From NCBI GenBank assembly GCA_021732665.1, contig JAKFUL010000021.1:1-64000 (forward strand): a stretch of DNA of 64,000 bases. Direction: 5' to 3'. Position numbers and translations under genes: made by a program. The DNA comes from Acetobacteraceae bacterium (GTDB lineage: Bacteria > Pseudomonadota > Alphaproteobacteria > Acetobacterales > Acetobacteraceae). Below are positions 13,523 through 22,481 of the stretch, in pieces; the stretch's first letter is position 1, and every line of letters starts with the position of its first letter. Under the pieces are notes generated by a model. The model was not told the DNA's origin. It did no database searches and saw only the letters and a program-made list of their open reading frames with translations.

Positions 13523-13526
13523 GGTC

Positions 13527-14162
13527 TTGGCCGGCGCGGAGATCTGGCTGTTCCTTGCGGCGGTCCTGCTGCTTGCGGTCATTCCCGGGCCGGGCATGCT
13601 CTATGTGGGCGCCCGCACGCTGGCGGGTGGCCTGGGCGAGGGGCTGGCCTCCACCGCCGGGACCGCTTTGGGCGGCATGGTGCATGTGGCCGCCGGCGCG
13701 GTGGGGCTCTCGGCGGTGCTGATGGCCAGCGCCGAGGCCTTTACCGTCATGAAGATCCTGGGCGGGTGCTACCTGGTCTGGCTGGGCATCCAGGCCTGGC
13801 GCCAGGCCGGCCATTCGCTTTCGGCGGGCGAGGCGCTGCCGCCCATCGGCATGGCACGCGCCTTCCGCGAGGGTGTGGTGGTGGAGGCGCTGAACCCCAA
13901 GACCGCGGCCTTCTTCCTGGCCTTCATTCCGCAATTCGTGCAGCCCGCGCAGGGCGGTGTCGCTTTGCAGTTCGTGGCTCTCGGCAGCATTTGCGTCGCG
14001 GCAAATACCGCGGTGGATGCCGTCGTGGCGCTGGCGGCGGGCCGGGTTCGTGACGCCGCGGGCCGGCGCGGCGGCCTGTTGCTGCGCTTGCGCCAGGGTG
14101 GCGCTGCTCTCATGGTGGCGTTGGGCCTGGGCGTTTTGCTGCTGCGCCGTCCGGCGGCCTGA
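13527..14162 (+). CDS. LysE/RhtB family exporter
   Basis: Inner-membrane exporter of amino acids or related small molecules, 211 aa with about six hydrophobic segments. The N-terminal PGPGMLYVGARTLAGG motif is the LysE-family fingerprint, followed by GTALGGMVH and the ALNPKTAAFFLAFIPQFV block. No ATG fits; a TTG at 13527, five bases after the FAD-subunit stop, gives the right N-terminus. Close coupling to the molybdenum hydroxylase genes suggests the same transcript, though the substrate is unknown. Confidence 0.85.
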   Translation: MAGAEIWLFLAAVLLLAVIPGPGMLYVGARTLAGGLGEGLASTAGTALGGMVHVAAGAVGLSAVLMASAEAFTVMKILGGCYLVWLGIQAWRQAGHSLSAGEALPPIGMARAFREGVVVEALNPKTAAFFLAFIPQFVQPAQGGVALQFVALGSICVAANTAVDAVVALAAGRVRDAAGRRGGLLLRLRQGGAALMVALGLGVLLLRRPAA

Positions 14163-14203
14163 CGGGTCTTTCCCTTCCCGTCCGGGCATGGCCCAATGGC
14201 GCC

Positions 14204-14602
14204 ATGCAGCTTGATGACCCCAAAATCCACGCCGAAGTCCGCGCCGTCTTCGACCGCTACGAAGCGGCGATCGCCGCCAATGACACCGCCACGCTGGACG
14301 CCATCTTCTGGGCCGACATACGCACGGTGCGCTTTGGCGTGACCGAAATCCTCTATGGCCATGACGCCATCCGCGCCTTCCGTTCCAGCGTGGCGCGCTA
14401 CGCCGCGCGCACCACGCGGAAGGTGCATATCGTCACCTTCGGGCCGGATTTCGCCGCGACCCACCTGGAATATGAACGCGTGGAAACCGGCCTGATCGGC
14501 CGCGAAACCAAGATCATGGCCCGGATGGCCGAGGGCTGGCGCGTCGTCTCCGCCCATGTCTCGCTGCTGGCACCCGCGGACGCCGGCTTGCGGAAAAAGT
14601 GA
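14204..14602 (+). CDS. HpxZ/AtzH-like protein (DUF3225)
   Basis: A 132-aa single-domain protein of the NTF2-like fold. The blocks RYEAAIAANDTATLDAIFW, RTVRFGVTE, LYGHDAIRAFR and GWRVVSAHVSL match what I recall of HpxZ (oxalurate catabolism) and AtzH-like proteins. AtzH-like proteins are often encoded next to amidases or atrazine/purine catabolic genes and have been linked to hydrolysis or binding of small amides. Here it overlaps the following oxidase gene by four bases (GTGA), which suggests a functional pairing. Exact substrate unknown. Confidence 0.75.
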   Translation: MQLDDPKIHAEVRAVFDRYEAAIAANDTATLDAIFWADIRTVRFGVTEILYGHDAIRAFRSSVARYAARTTRKVHIVTFGPDFAATHLEYERVETGLIGRETKIMARMAEGWRVVSAHVSLLAPADAGLRKK

Positions 14603-15858
14603 CCCATCTCGTCGTCATCGGCGCCGGCATCATGGGCGCCTGCTCGGCGCTGGAGGGGCTTTCGCGCGGCTGGCAGGTTACCATTCTCGACCCCGGCCCG
14701 CCGGGCGGTGAGCAATCGGCCAGCTACGGCAATGGCTGCTGGCTCAATCCACTGAGTGTCATCCCGCCCGCGCTGCCCGGGCTGTGGAAGAAGGTGCCGA
14801 AATTCCTGGCCGACCCGCTGGGGCCGCTGGCCATCCGCTGGTCCTATTTCCCCAAGGTCGCCCCCTGGCTGGCGCGCTACCTGGCCGCGGGCTGGACCGA
14901 GGCGCGGGTGCTCCGCACCGCCCAGGCCCTGCGCGCCCTGCTGGAAGACGCCCCCGCCCGCCACCTCGCTCTGGCCCGCGAGGCCGGCGTGGAGCATCTC
15001 ATCGAGCGAAAAGGCCTGATGTATGTCTGGGCCGACCGCGCCGGTTTCGAGGCGGAAGCCCTGGCCTGGCGGGTCCGCCAACAGGTCGGCTGCACCTGGC
15101 GCGAGCTGGACGAGGACGCGCTGCGCCAGCAGGAGCCGGCGCTGGACCGCCGCTACCGCTTCGCCATCCACACCGATGAGGGTGCGAGCTGCACCGACCC
15201 CGGCGCCTATGTCGCGGCCCTTGTGGCGCTGGCCGAGGCCCGCGGCGCGCAGCGCATCCAGGCCGCCGCCACCGGCTTCTGCATCGAGCTCGGCCGCCTC
15301 AAGGCGGTCCTGACCAGCCAAAGCGAGGTCGCGGCCGACCTGGCGCTGATCGCCGCCGGCGCCCGCTCAAAACCGCTCGCCGCCGCCGCCGGCGACAACC
15401 TCCCGCTGGAGAGCGAGCGCGGCTACCACGCCGAGATCATCGCCCCCGAGGTTGAAACCCGCACCCCGCTCATGCCCTTCGACGGCAAGATGAGCGTCAT
15501 CCGCACCGCGAACGGCTTGCGCGTGGCCGGGCAGGTGGAAATCGCCGGCATCGACGCCGCGCCGAACTGGAAACGGGCCGAGATCCTTCGCGATCATTTG
15601 ATCCGCACCGTGCCCGGCCTGCCGGCCGATCTGCCGCCCGAGCGGGTGCGGGTCTGGCTCGGCCATCGGCCCTCGATGCCCGATGGCAAGCCCTGTCTGG
15701 GCCTGTCGCACGCCAGCGCGGATGTGGTGCATGGCTTTGGCCATGGCCATGTCGGGCTGGTGGGCGGGCCGGCCAGCGCGGCCCTGGCGGTGGCGCTGCT
15801 GGCTGGCGAATCCCCCGCCCACGCCGCGGAATTCTCCCCCCGGCGCTTCGCCGGATGA
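14599..15858 (+). CDS. FAD-dependent D-amino acid dehydrogenase/oxidase-like protein
   Basis: A 419-aa member of the DAO family, DadA type. The N-terminal dinucleotide motif VVIGAGIMGACSALEGLSRG binds FAD, and a C-terminal GLSHASADVVHGFGHGHVGL block completes the FAD site. The GTG start at 14599 overlaps the HpxZ-like stop. Expected reaction is oxidative deamination of a D-amino or secondary amino acid with transfer of electrons to the respiratory chain. Unlike typical DadA there is no operon partner alanine racemase. The preceding HpxZ-like and molybdenum hydroxylase genes hint at heterocycle or amide catabolism. Confidence 0.85.
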   Translation: MTHLVVIGAGIMGACSALEGLSRGWQVTILDPGPPGGEQSASYGNGCWLNPLSVIPPALPGLWKKVPKFLADPLGPLAIRWSYFPKVAPWLARYLAAGWTEARVLRTAQALRALLEDAPARHLALAREAGVEHLIERKGLMYVWADRAGFEAEALAWRVRQQVGCTWRELDEDALRQQEPALDRRYRFAIHTDEGASCTDPGAYVAALVALAEARGAQRIQAAATGFCIELGRLKAVLTSQSEVAADLALIAAGARSKPLAAAAGDNLPLESERGYHAEIIAPEVETRTPLMPFDGKMSVIRTANGLRVAGQVEIAGIDAAPNWKRAEILRDHLIRTVPGLPADLPPERVRVWLGHRPSMPDGKPCLGLSHASADVVHGFGHGHVGLVGGPASAALAVALLAGESPAHAAEFSPRRFAG

Positions 15859-15951
15859 TTCCTCTCGCAATCCCCAGGACATGATGCCATATTCGGCGCG
15901 TAGCCATGCATCCCGCAGGGCCTTGTTTCTGAATTTGGATTGTGCACCAAC

Positions 15952-16779
15952 GTGTCTGACAATATGCCGGAAGGCGGGCTGATTGAAGCCAAGGTTAAGT
16001 GGTACAACGGGCGCAAGGGCTTCGGCTTCGTGCTCGGACCGGATGGGCAGGACGTCTTTTTTCACGCCTCCGCCCTGACCGATGCGGGCATCGAGCAGCC
16101 CGACACAGACGACACGCTGGTGTGCGAGATCGGTTCCGATCGCACGGGTCGGCGCCTCGTGACGCGGATCACCGAATTGAAGCGCGGCCCCGGTGGCGGC
16201 GCAGGCGGCGCACGGGGCGGCTTCGGCGGCGCCCCCGGTGGCTTTGGCGACCGTCCGCCGCGCGGCAATTTCGGCGATCGTCCGCCGCGCCGTGACTTCG
16301 GTGGCCCGCCCGGTGGCGGCATGGGTGGTGGCTTCGGCGCCCCCGGTGGTTTTGGCGACCGTCCGCCGCGCGGCAATTTCGGTGACCGTCCGCCGCGTCG
16401 TGACTTCGGCGCCCCGGGTGGTTTCGGTGGCGGCGGTGGCGGCTTCGGTGCGCCCGGCGGCTTTGGCGATCGTCCGCCGCGTCGCGACTTCGGCGGCCCG
16501 CCTGGTGGCGGCATGGGTGGCGATCGCGGCCCGCCGCGGCGTGACTTCGGCGGCGGCGGTGACGCCGGCGGCCCGACCTATGCGGTGAACGGGACCGTCA
16601 AGTGGTTCGACCAGGTGCGCGGCTTCGGCTTCGTCACCCCCGATGATGGCGGCCAGGATGTCTTCCTGCACTCTTCCGTCCTGCAGCGCGCGGGCAAGCA
16701 GGATGTGCAGCAGGGCGAGAAGGTCGCGCTCGACGTGCGTGACGGCCAGCGCGGCCGCCAGGCCGTGACGATGAAATAA
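15952..16779 (+). CDS. Double cold-shock-domain protein with Gly/Arg-rich linker
   Basis: A 275-aa RNA-binding protein. Two cold-shock domains lie at about residues 8-75 (RNP motifs KGFGFV and VFFHAS) and 208-275 (RGFGFV and VFLHSS). Between them is a roughly 120-residue linker built from repeats of GGFGDRPPRGNFGDRPPRRD type, low in complexity and probably disordered. Twin-domain cold-shock proteins are common in Alphaproteobacteria, but usually with a short linker, so the repeated RGG-like insert is the odd feature. The GTG at 15952 is chosen; an ATG at 15964 is possible. It ends in a strong terminator. Confidence 0.88.
   Translation: MSDNMPEGGLIEAKVKWYNGRKGFGFVLGPDGQDVFFHASALTDAGIEQPDTDDTLVCEIGSDRTGRRLVTRITELKRGPGGGAGGARGGFGGAPGGFGDRPPRGNFGDRPPRRDFGGPPGGGMGGGFGAPGGFGDRPPRGNFGDRPPRRDFGAPGGFGGGGGGFGAPGGFGDRPPRRDFGGPPGGGMGGDRGPPRRDFGGGGDAGGPTYAVNGTVKWFDQVRGFGFVTPDDGGQDVFLHSSVLQRAGKQDVQQGEKVALDVRDGQRGRQAVTMK
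16204..16560 (+). repeat. Degenerate tandem repeats encoding Gly/Arg/Pro-rich linker
   Basis: Repeated units coding GGFGDRPPR(G/R)(N/D)FG, interspersed with GGPPGGGMGG, occur at least four times inside the cold-shock gene. Third-position differences show that the repeats are not a recent amplification, although slippage or recombination between them remains likely to vary the linker length between strains. Confidence 0.8.
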
Positions 16780-16805
16780 GCCATCCCTTCGGGATGCGCT
16801 TGCGG

Positions 16806-16834
16806 GGCCCCGGCGGAAACGCCGGGGCCTTTTT
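16806..16834 (+). terminator. Rho-independent terminator after the cold-shock gene
   Basis: A perfect 10-bp GC stem (16806-16815 with 16820-16829) with a GAAA tetraloop is followed by five T residues. It starts 27 bases after the stop codon. This is the clearest intrinsic terminator in the window. Confidence 0.92.
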
Positions 16835-16870
16835 CATCTTTGGGCAACCGGCGCCGGCCATTCTTGGGGC

Positions 16871-17164
16871 ATGTGGTGGCTCCTGATGTTCCTGACCCTT
16901 CCGGCCGCGGCGCAAATTCCGCCGGCCTGCAACAACGCGCGGGAGGGACAGTTGATCTGCATGGCCGGGCGTCTTTGCGCCTGCCGCTATGAGACCGGGG
17001 GAAGCCTGACCGGCCGGCCCTCGGCGCATCGCTGGGATTGCGGGCCGCTGCGGCCCGATTGCCGGCCGGAGCCGATGCCCCAGGCCACCATTCCGTTCCC
17101 CATCTTCCCGCAGGTCTTTCCCCAGCGCCCGGGGCCGGTTGCCCCGTTCCCGCCGCCCAAATAG
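16871..17164 (+). CDS. Small secreted Cys/Pro-rich hypothetical protein
   Basis: A 97-aa protein with a signal peptide (MWWLLMFLTLPAAAQ), six cysteines after cleavage and a proline-rich tail (FPQRPGPVAPFPPPK). The even number of cysteines suggests disulfides in the periplasm. No family recognised. It lies between a terminator and a Bug receptor gene that begins 24 bp later, so the two may share a transcript. Confidence 0.6.
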   Translation: MWWLLMFLTLPAAAQIPPACNNAREGQLICMAGRLCACRYETGGSLTGRPSAHRWDCGPLRPDCRPEPMPQATIPFPIFPQVFPQRPGPVAPFPPPK

Positions 17165-17188
17165 TCTCCCGGACCAGGGAGACCCGCC

Positions 17189-18151
17189 ATGCAACGCCGC
17201 CACCTGCTTGCCGCAAGCCTTGCCACGCCCGCGCTGGCGCAAACCGCATGGCCGGACCGCCAGGTGCGCCTCGTGGTGCCCGATGCGCCGGGCGGCGGCA
17301 ACGACATCACTGCACGCATCTTCGCCCACCACCTGGAACGCGCGCTGGGCCAGCCCTTTCCGGTGGACAACCGGGTGGGGGCAGGGGGGCGCATCGGCGT
17401 CGAGCATGTCTTCCGGAGCCCGGCCGATGGCGCCACGCTGCTGCTGGGCAATGCCGGCTCCAACGGCATCAACGCCGCGCTGTATCGCGATCTGCCGTAT
17501 AATCTGGAGAGTGATTTCACGCCCATCTCGCTGCTGGTCAGCGGCCCGAACGCCCTTTGCATCAACCCGCGCGCGCTGCCGGCGGCGACGGTGCCGGAGT
17601 TGCTGGCGCTGCTGCGCGCCCGCCCGCCGGGCAGCGTGAACTACGCCTCGGCCGGGCCGGGTTCCTCCTCGCATTTCTCCGGCGAGCTGTTCCAGGCCAT
17701 GGCCGGCGTGCAACTCACCCATATCCCCTACCGGGGTGCGGCGCAGATGGGCCAGGCGGTGGTCTCGGGCGATGCGCCGCTGGTCATTGGCAATCTGGTG
17801 AACCTGCAGGGCTTCGTGGCGCGGGGCGAGATGCGGCTGATGGCCGTCACCTCCCTCACCCGCTGGGGGGCCACGCCCGATGTGCCCACCTTGCATGAAA
17901 GCGGCTTGCCGGGCTTCGAGACCCTGGCCTGGAATGGCCTCTTCGGCCCACCCGGCCTGCCGTCGGCCATCGGCGGGCGGTTGCTGCCCGAACTGCGCCG
18001 CATCGCGACCCTGCCCGATGTGCAGGAGCGCATCGCCAGCATCGGCGGCCAGCTGGTGATGAGCGAGCCGGCCGTATTGGCCACCCGCGTGCGGCAGGAT
18101 ATCGCGAAATGGCGCCGCCTGGCCGCCCAGGCCAATATCCGGGCCGAATAG
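17189..18151 (+). CDS. Bug/TctC-family tripartite tricarboxylate transporter receptor
   Basis: Periplasmic binding protein of the Bug family, 320 aa. A signal peptide (MQRRHLLAASLATPALAQT) is followed by the usual WPDRQVRLVVPDAPGGGNDI block, then VDNRVGAGGRIG and, mid-protein, HIPYRGAAQMGQAVVSGD. Such receptors often lack nearby membrane subunits, as here. It ends one base before the enolase-superfamily gene, so it probably captures the substrate or a precursor of that enzyme. Confidence 0.9.
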   Translation: MQRRHLLAASLATPALAQTAWPDRQVRLVVPDAPGGGNDITARIFAHHLERALGQPFPVDNRVGAGGRIGVEHVFRSPADGATLLLGNAGSNGINAALYRDLPYNLESDFTPISLLVSGPNALCINPRALPAATVPELLALLRARPPGSVNYASAGPGSSSHFSGELFQAMAGVQLTHIPYRGAAQMGQAVVSGDAPLVIGNLVNLQGFVARGEMRLMAVTSLTRWGATPDVPTLHESGLPGFETLAWNGLFGPPGLPSAIGGRLLPELRRIATLPDVQERIASIGGQLVMSEPAVLATRVRQDIAKWRRLAAQANIRAE

Positions 18152-18152
18152 C

Positions 18153-19304
18153 ATGCTGATCACCGCGGTCGAGTTCCATGGCGTGGCCGTCACGCCCCGC
18201 ACCAACTGGTGTTTCCTGCTCGTCCGCACGGCCGATGGCCTGACCGGCCTGGGCGAATGCACCCTGGCCAATCAGGAGGCGCCGCTGGCGGCCGAGGCGG
18301 CGCGGCTGGCGGGCCGCGTCACCGGCGCGGATGCCGGTGCCCGCAACCGCCTGGCGCGGCTTCTGCCACACGCCCCTGGCGGGCTGGTGGCGCAGACCGT
18401 GCTCAGCGCCTTCGAGGGCGCGCTTTGGGATCTGGCGGGGCAGGAAGCGGGAAAACCCATCCACGCCTTGCTGGGTGGCGCGCTGCGGCCGCGCATCCCG
18501 CTCTATGCCAACATCAACCGCGGCACCAACCCGCGCACATCAGAGGGCTTTGCCGCCGCCGCCCGCCGCGCGCTGGCCGCCGGCTTCACGGCCATCAAGC
18601 TCGCACCCTTCGACCCGATCATCTGGGAAGACGCGGCCGACCCTGCCTGGCGCGAGGGCTATGCCCAGGGCCTGGCGCGCATCGCCGCCGTGCGCGCCGC
18701 CATCGGGTCGGACCACGCGTTGATGGTGGATGCGCATTGGCGTTTTTCGCCCGGCGGCGCCGCCAGCCTGATCCGCGATGTGGCTGAACAGAACCTGTTC
18801 TGGCTCGAATGCCCGGTGGCCGAGGCGAACCACGCAGAAATCCGTCGGCTGCGATCCATGGCCAATGACCGCGGTATGCGGCTTGCCGGGGCCGAGAGCC
18901 TCTCCGGCCTGGCCGCCTATCGCCCGCTGATCGAGGCCGGCTGCTACGATGTGCTGATGCCGGACATGAAACATTGCGGCGGGCATGAGGAGATGCGGCG
19001 CATCGCTGCCCTTGCCCTGACCGCGGGGGTGGAAATCGCGCCGCACAACCCCACCGGCCCGGGCTGCCACGCCCATTCCCTGCATGCCTGCGCCACCCTG
19101 CCCAACCTGCTGCCGCTGGAGGTGCAGTTCGGCGAGACCGAACGCTTTTTCACATTGTGCCCCGGCGCCGCTCTGGGCTTTGCCGATGCCGCGGCCCTGG
19201 TGCCGCATGCCCCCGGCCTGGGTGTGGCGCTGGATGAGGAGAGCGCCGCCGCAACGCCGTGGCAGGCGCAGGCAACACCCTGGCTGGACCCGCGGCTGGG
19301 GTAG
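18153..19304 (+). CDS. Mandelate racemase/muconate lactonizing enzyme family protein
   Basis: Enolase-superfamily enzyme, 383 aa. The N-terminal capping domain precedes a barrel with the metal ligands visible as D in LMVDAHWRF, E in LFWLECPV and E in LAGAESLSG. A lysine in FTAIKLAPFD, the aspartate in LMPDMKHCGG and the histidine in APHNPTGPG fit the acid/base positions. The PHNPTGP block resembles sugar-acid dehydratases of the galactonate type. It would abstract a proton alpha to a carboxylate, but the substrate is not deducible. The start follows the Bug receptor stop by one base. Confidence 0.87.
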   Translation: MLITAVEFHGVAVTPRTNWCFLLVRTADGLTGLGECTLANQEAPLAAEAARLAGRVTGADAGARNRLARLLPHAPGGLVAQTVLSAFEGALWDLAGQEAGKPIHALLGGALRPRIPLYANINRGTNPRTSEGFAAAARRALAAGFTAIKLAPFDPIIWEDAADPAWREGYAQGLARIAAVRAAIGSDHALMVDAHWRFSPGGAASLIRDVAEQNLFWLECPVAEANHAEIRRLRSMANDRGMRLAGAESLSGLAAYRPLIEAGCYDVLMPDMKHCGGHEEMRRIAALALTAGVEIAPHNPTGPGCHAHSLHACATLPNLLPLEVQFGETERFFTLCPGAALGFADAAALVPHAPGLGVALDEESAAATPWQAQATPWLDPRLG

Positions 19305-19307
19305 GGC

Positions 19308-20039
19308 TCAGAACCGTCGCGGCCGCAGCCCGGCCTGGAACCAGGTGATCATCGAATAGATGTCATAGACCGGCAGGCCCAGAGCGGCCTGCACATCGGC
19401 GGCATAGGGCGGCATGTTGGTGCATTCCAGCACCACCGCGCCCAGGTTTTTCGCCCGCGCGCGCAGCGCCACCGCGGCCCCCACCACATCGGCGCGGGCG
19501 GCATCCACATCCATATCCTCGCTCTCGGCGCGGATCAGCACGCGGAAGAATTCACGGCCGTTCTCGCAGCCCTCGATCGGCGTGTCGGCGGCCACCCCAG
19601 CGCCTTCCAGATGTGCGGGCGTGATGCCGGCGCTGTTCACCGTCACGATTCCCACGCATTGCCCGGGCGGCAGCGTGGCCTGCACCCAGGGGACCTGCAT
19701 CATGGCGGAGGTGGCCACCGGCACCGCCAGCGCCTGCGCCAGATCGCGCTGGAAGATCGACAGGAAACCGCAATTGGTGGTGATCGCCTCGGCCCCCAGC
19801 GACACCAGCTCCCGGCCGGCCGCGATGAAATCCGGCAACAGCCCGGCCGCACCGCCGACCACGACGCGTTCGGGCGAGGCACCCCGCACCACCTTGTACA
19901 GCACCGGGAAGGGCCAGGTCCCGGCATTGCCCATATCGCCGGGAATGCGCGGGAAACGGGCCTCCAGCATGAGGATGCCCAGCGGCGCGCCATAGATGGC
20001 GCGGCCGCCGCGGGCAATGTTTTGGTGTGTCATGTTCAT
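19308..20039 (-). CDS. Aspartate/glutamate racemase-family protein
   Basis: A 243-aa two-domain protein of the Asp/Glu/hydantoin racemase superfamily. The two catalytic cysteine positions are present, in ITTNCGFLSIF and in VLECTNMPPYA. The superfamily also includes maleate isomerase and arylmalonate decarboxylase, so a racemase activity is not certain. It is transcribed opposite to its neighbours: convergent with the enolase-superfamily gene (three bases apart) and divergent from the Bug receptor at 20090 over a 50-bp gap. A shared regulatory region with that receptor is likely. Confidence 0.82.
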   Translation of the reverse strand: MNMTHQNIARGGRAIYGAPLGILMLEARFPRIPGDMGNAGTWPFPVLYKVVRGASPERVVVGGAAGLLPDFIAAGRELVSLGAEAITTNCGFLSIFQRDLAQALAVPVATSAMMQVPWVQATLPPGQCVGIVTVNSAGITPAHLEGAGVAADTPIEGCENGREFFRVLIRAESEDMDVDAARADVVGAAVALRARAKNLGAVVLECTNMPPYAADVQAALGLPVYDIYSMITWFQAGLRPRRF

Positions 20040-20089
20040 TCCACCAATCTAAGAGGCTAGTCTGCCTCCAGCCAAGCCGGAGAACCGCC

Positions 20090-21061
20090 ATGCGCCGCCG
20101 CACCCTTTTCGCCCTCGCCGCCCCCGCCCTTGCGCATGCGCAGGAGGCCTGGCCGAGCCGCCCCATCACCCTGCTCTCGGGTTTTCCGAACGGCGCCGGA
20201 ACCGACATCTATTCCCGCCGCCTGGCCGAGCCGCTGGGCCGGCTGCTCGGCCAGAACATCATCGTCGACAACCGCTCCGGCGCCGGCGGCAACATCGCCT
20301 CCGACATGGTCGCCAAGTCGCGGCCGGATGGGTACATGCTGCTGATGGGCACGGGGGGCACGCATGCCATCAATCAGTCGCTCTACCGCACGCTGCCCTT
20401 CCATGTGGTCAATGATTTTTCTCCGATTGCGCATCTGGGCGATGTGCCTAACGTCCTGACGACGTCGATCCCGCGCCGGCCGCAACTTCAGAACTGCGCC
20501 GATGTGCTGGCCGCGGCCCGCGCCCGGCCGCAGGCGGTGAGCTACGCCTCCACCGGCAATGGCGCCTCCACCCATCTCGCCGGCGCGCAATTCGCCGCCG
20601 CCGCGGGGCTGGACATGCTGCATGTGCCCTATCGCGGCCAGCCCGGGGCACAGGGGGCGGTACTGGCGGGCGATGTGGACCTCTTCTTCAACCAGGTCGG
20701 CCCGGCACTCGGCGCCATCCAGGGCAACCAGACGCGGGCCATCGCGGTGACCACGGCGCAGCCCGTGGCGGCCCTGCCCGGCGTGCCCACGGTGGCCGAG
20801 GCCTGCAACCTGCCCGGCTTCGTCTCCACCACCTGGTACGGGTTGTTCGGCCCCGCCGGGCTGCCGGCGCCGATCGTGGCCCGCATCAACGAGGCGGTGC
20901 AGCAGATCATCACCACCGCCGATTTCCAGCAATGGCTGAGCAGCACCCAGGGCATCGCCCCGGCGCCGGTGAACACGCCCGAAGCCTTCGCCGCCATCCA
21001 GCGCCGCGATGTCGCGACCTGGGCGGAAGTGGTGCGGCGTTCCGGCGCCACGGTGGATTGA
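20090..21061 (+). CDS. Bug/TctC-family receptor protein
   Basis: Periplasmic solute receptor, 323 aa, with signal peptide MRRRTLFALAAPALAHAQ and mature start AWPSRPITLLSGFPNGAGTD. The VDNRSGAGGNIA and MLHVPYRGQPGAQGAVLAGD blocks are typical of Bug proteins. The ATG at 20090 is preceded by CCGGAGAA. It reads away from the racemase-family gene and into the amidohydrolase 31 bp downstream, suggesting it collects a substrate for that pathway. Confidence 0.9.
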   Translation: MRRRTLFALAAPALAHAQEAWPSRPITLLSGFPNGAGTDIYSRRLAEPLGRLLGQNIIVDNRSGAGGNIASDMVAKSRPDGYMLLMGTGGTHAINQSLYRTLPFHVVNDFSPIAHLGDVPNVLTTSIPRRPQLQNCADVLAAARARPQAVSYASTGNGASTHLAGAQFAAAAGLDMLHVPYRGQPGAQGAVLAGDVDLFFNQVGPALGAIQGNQTRAIAVTTAQPVAALPGVPTVAEACNLPGFVSTTWYGLFGPAGLPAPIVARINEAVQQIITTADFQQWLSSTQGIAPAPVNTPEAFAAIQRRDVATWAEVVRRSGATVD

Positions 21062-21092
21062 CCGCACCGCGCCCGCGCGGAACTCTCCCGCC

Positions 21093-22481
21093 ATGACCGA
21101 TCTCCTCATCTCCGGCGGCACCCTCATCACCATGGATGCCCTGCGCCGGGTCATCCCCGATGGCGCCGTGGCGGTGGAAAACGGCCGTATCGCCGCCGTC
21201 GGCCCGCGTGCCGAGGTCGAGGCCGCCCACCCCAACCCCGCCCAACGCATCGACGCCACCGGCCGCGCCATCATGCCCGGGCTGATCGACAGCCACGGCC
21301 ATGCCGGTCATGGGCTGGTGAAGACCATGGGCAGCGGCGACAGCCAGACCTGGTTCAAGGCCGTGGGCCACATTTACACCCAGGCCTCGCCCCCCGCCTT
21401 CTGGCAGGCCGAGGCCGCGCTCACCGCGCTGGAGCGCCTGATGTTCGGCATCACCACCGGCGTCTCGGTGCTGGGCGGCGGCGATTGCGTGATGCGGGTG
21501 GACGACGTGGCGCATGGCACCGCCCATGCCGAGGGCGTCGCCCAGGTGGGCATCCGCGACGTGATGGCGGTGGGCTATTCCCGCCCGCCCTATCCCAACA
21601 ATTACGATGGCCGCCCGGTGACCGCCGAGCGGCAGCTCGAGGTGATGCGCGAGCTTTTCGCGACGCTGCACAACCGCGGCCGGCAAAGCCTGTGCACGAT
21701 GATGCCGGTGTTTCGCGGCGATGAGGCCAACCGCGCCCTGATCACCGCGCAGGGGCAGGAGATGCTCGCACTCTCGGCCGGGTATGGCGCGCTGTTCCAC
21801 CAGGATGGTCACCGCGCCGGCTCCATCGCCGCGGCACACGAGGAATTCGGCCTGCTCTGGCCAGGCGCCTTCCTGTCGCATTGCACCGACCTGACGGATG
21901 CCGATATCGCGGCATTGGTCGAGACCGGGGCGCATGTCGTGCACAACCCCAGCGCGATCGCCGCCGTGCGCGGCTTCTGCCCGGTGGCGAGGCTGCTCGA
22001 GGCCGGGGTGAATGTCATCCTGGGCAGCGACGGAACCGCGCCCGACCGCAGCACCGACATGTTCCGCCACATGTTCATGGCCCGGCGATACGCCCAGCGC
22101 GCGGCCATGGACGAAAAACTGCTGCCGCCCGGAAGGGTGCTGGAGATGGTGACGGTGGATGCCGCGCGCGCCCTGGGCATGCCCGACCTCGGCGCGCTGG
22201 CCCCGGGCATGGCGGCCGACATCATCACGGTCGACCTCTCGGCGCCGCATATGGTGCCCGCCAATATGCCGGTCTGGCGGCTTGTCTGCTTCGCCTCGGG
22301 CAGCGATGTGCGCGATGTGGTGGTGGCCGGCGAGGTGTTGTTGCGCGAGCGGGTGCCGCGGGCCGATGCGGCCGCCATCCTGGAAACGGCCGATGCGCAG
22401 ACCTCCGCCATGCTGGCAGGCTCAGGCCTCGGCCATCTCGCCGTGGAGGAGCCTGGCTGGGGGCTGATCCGCCGCGCGTGA
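21093..22481 (+). CDS. Amidohydrolase of the AtzA/TrzN/MTA-deaminase group
   Basis: Metal-dependent hydrolase or deaminase, 462 aa. The metal ligands are visible: H68 and H70 in LIDSHGHAGH, a histidine in GALFHQDGH, one in AFLSHCTD and the aspartate in ILGSDGTAPDR. The composite beta-sandwich is formed by the first 60 and last 60 residues (GMAADIITVDL). Family members deaminate or dechlorinate purines, pyrimidines, triazines and related rings. The stop overlaps the GTG of the transporter gene. Presence beside an EamA transporter and an M29/NicX-like enzyme suggests N-heterocycle catabolism. Confidence 0.85.
   Translation: MTDLLISGGTLITMDALRRVIPDGAVAVENGRIAAVGPRAEVEAAHPNPAQRIDATGRAIMPGLIDSHGHAGHGLVKTMGSGDSQTWFKAVGHIYTQASPPAFWQAEAALTALERLMFGITTGVSVLGGGDCVMRVDDVAHGTAHAEGVAQVGIRDVMAVGYSRPPYPNNYDGRPVTAERQLEVMRELFATLHNRGRQSLCTMMPVFRGDEANRALITAQGQEMLALSAGYGALFHQDGHRAGSIAAAHEEFGLLWPGAFLSHCTDLTDADIAALVETGAHVVHNPSAIAAVRGFCPVARLLEAGVNVILGSDGTAPDRSTDMFRHMFMARRYAQRAAMDEKLLPPGRVLEMVTVDAARALGMPDLGALAPGMAADIITVDLSAPHMVPANMPVWRLVCFASGSDVRDVVVAGEVLLRERVPRADAAAILETADAQTSAMLAGSGLGHLAVEEPGWGLIRRA

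Noticed and set aside
16204..16560. CRISPR-like array
   Set aside because: The repeats are in frame, coding, uneven and without unique spacers. They encode the protein linker.
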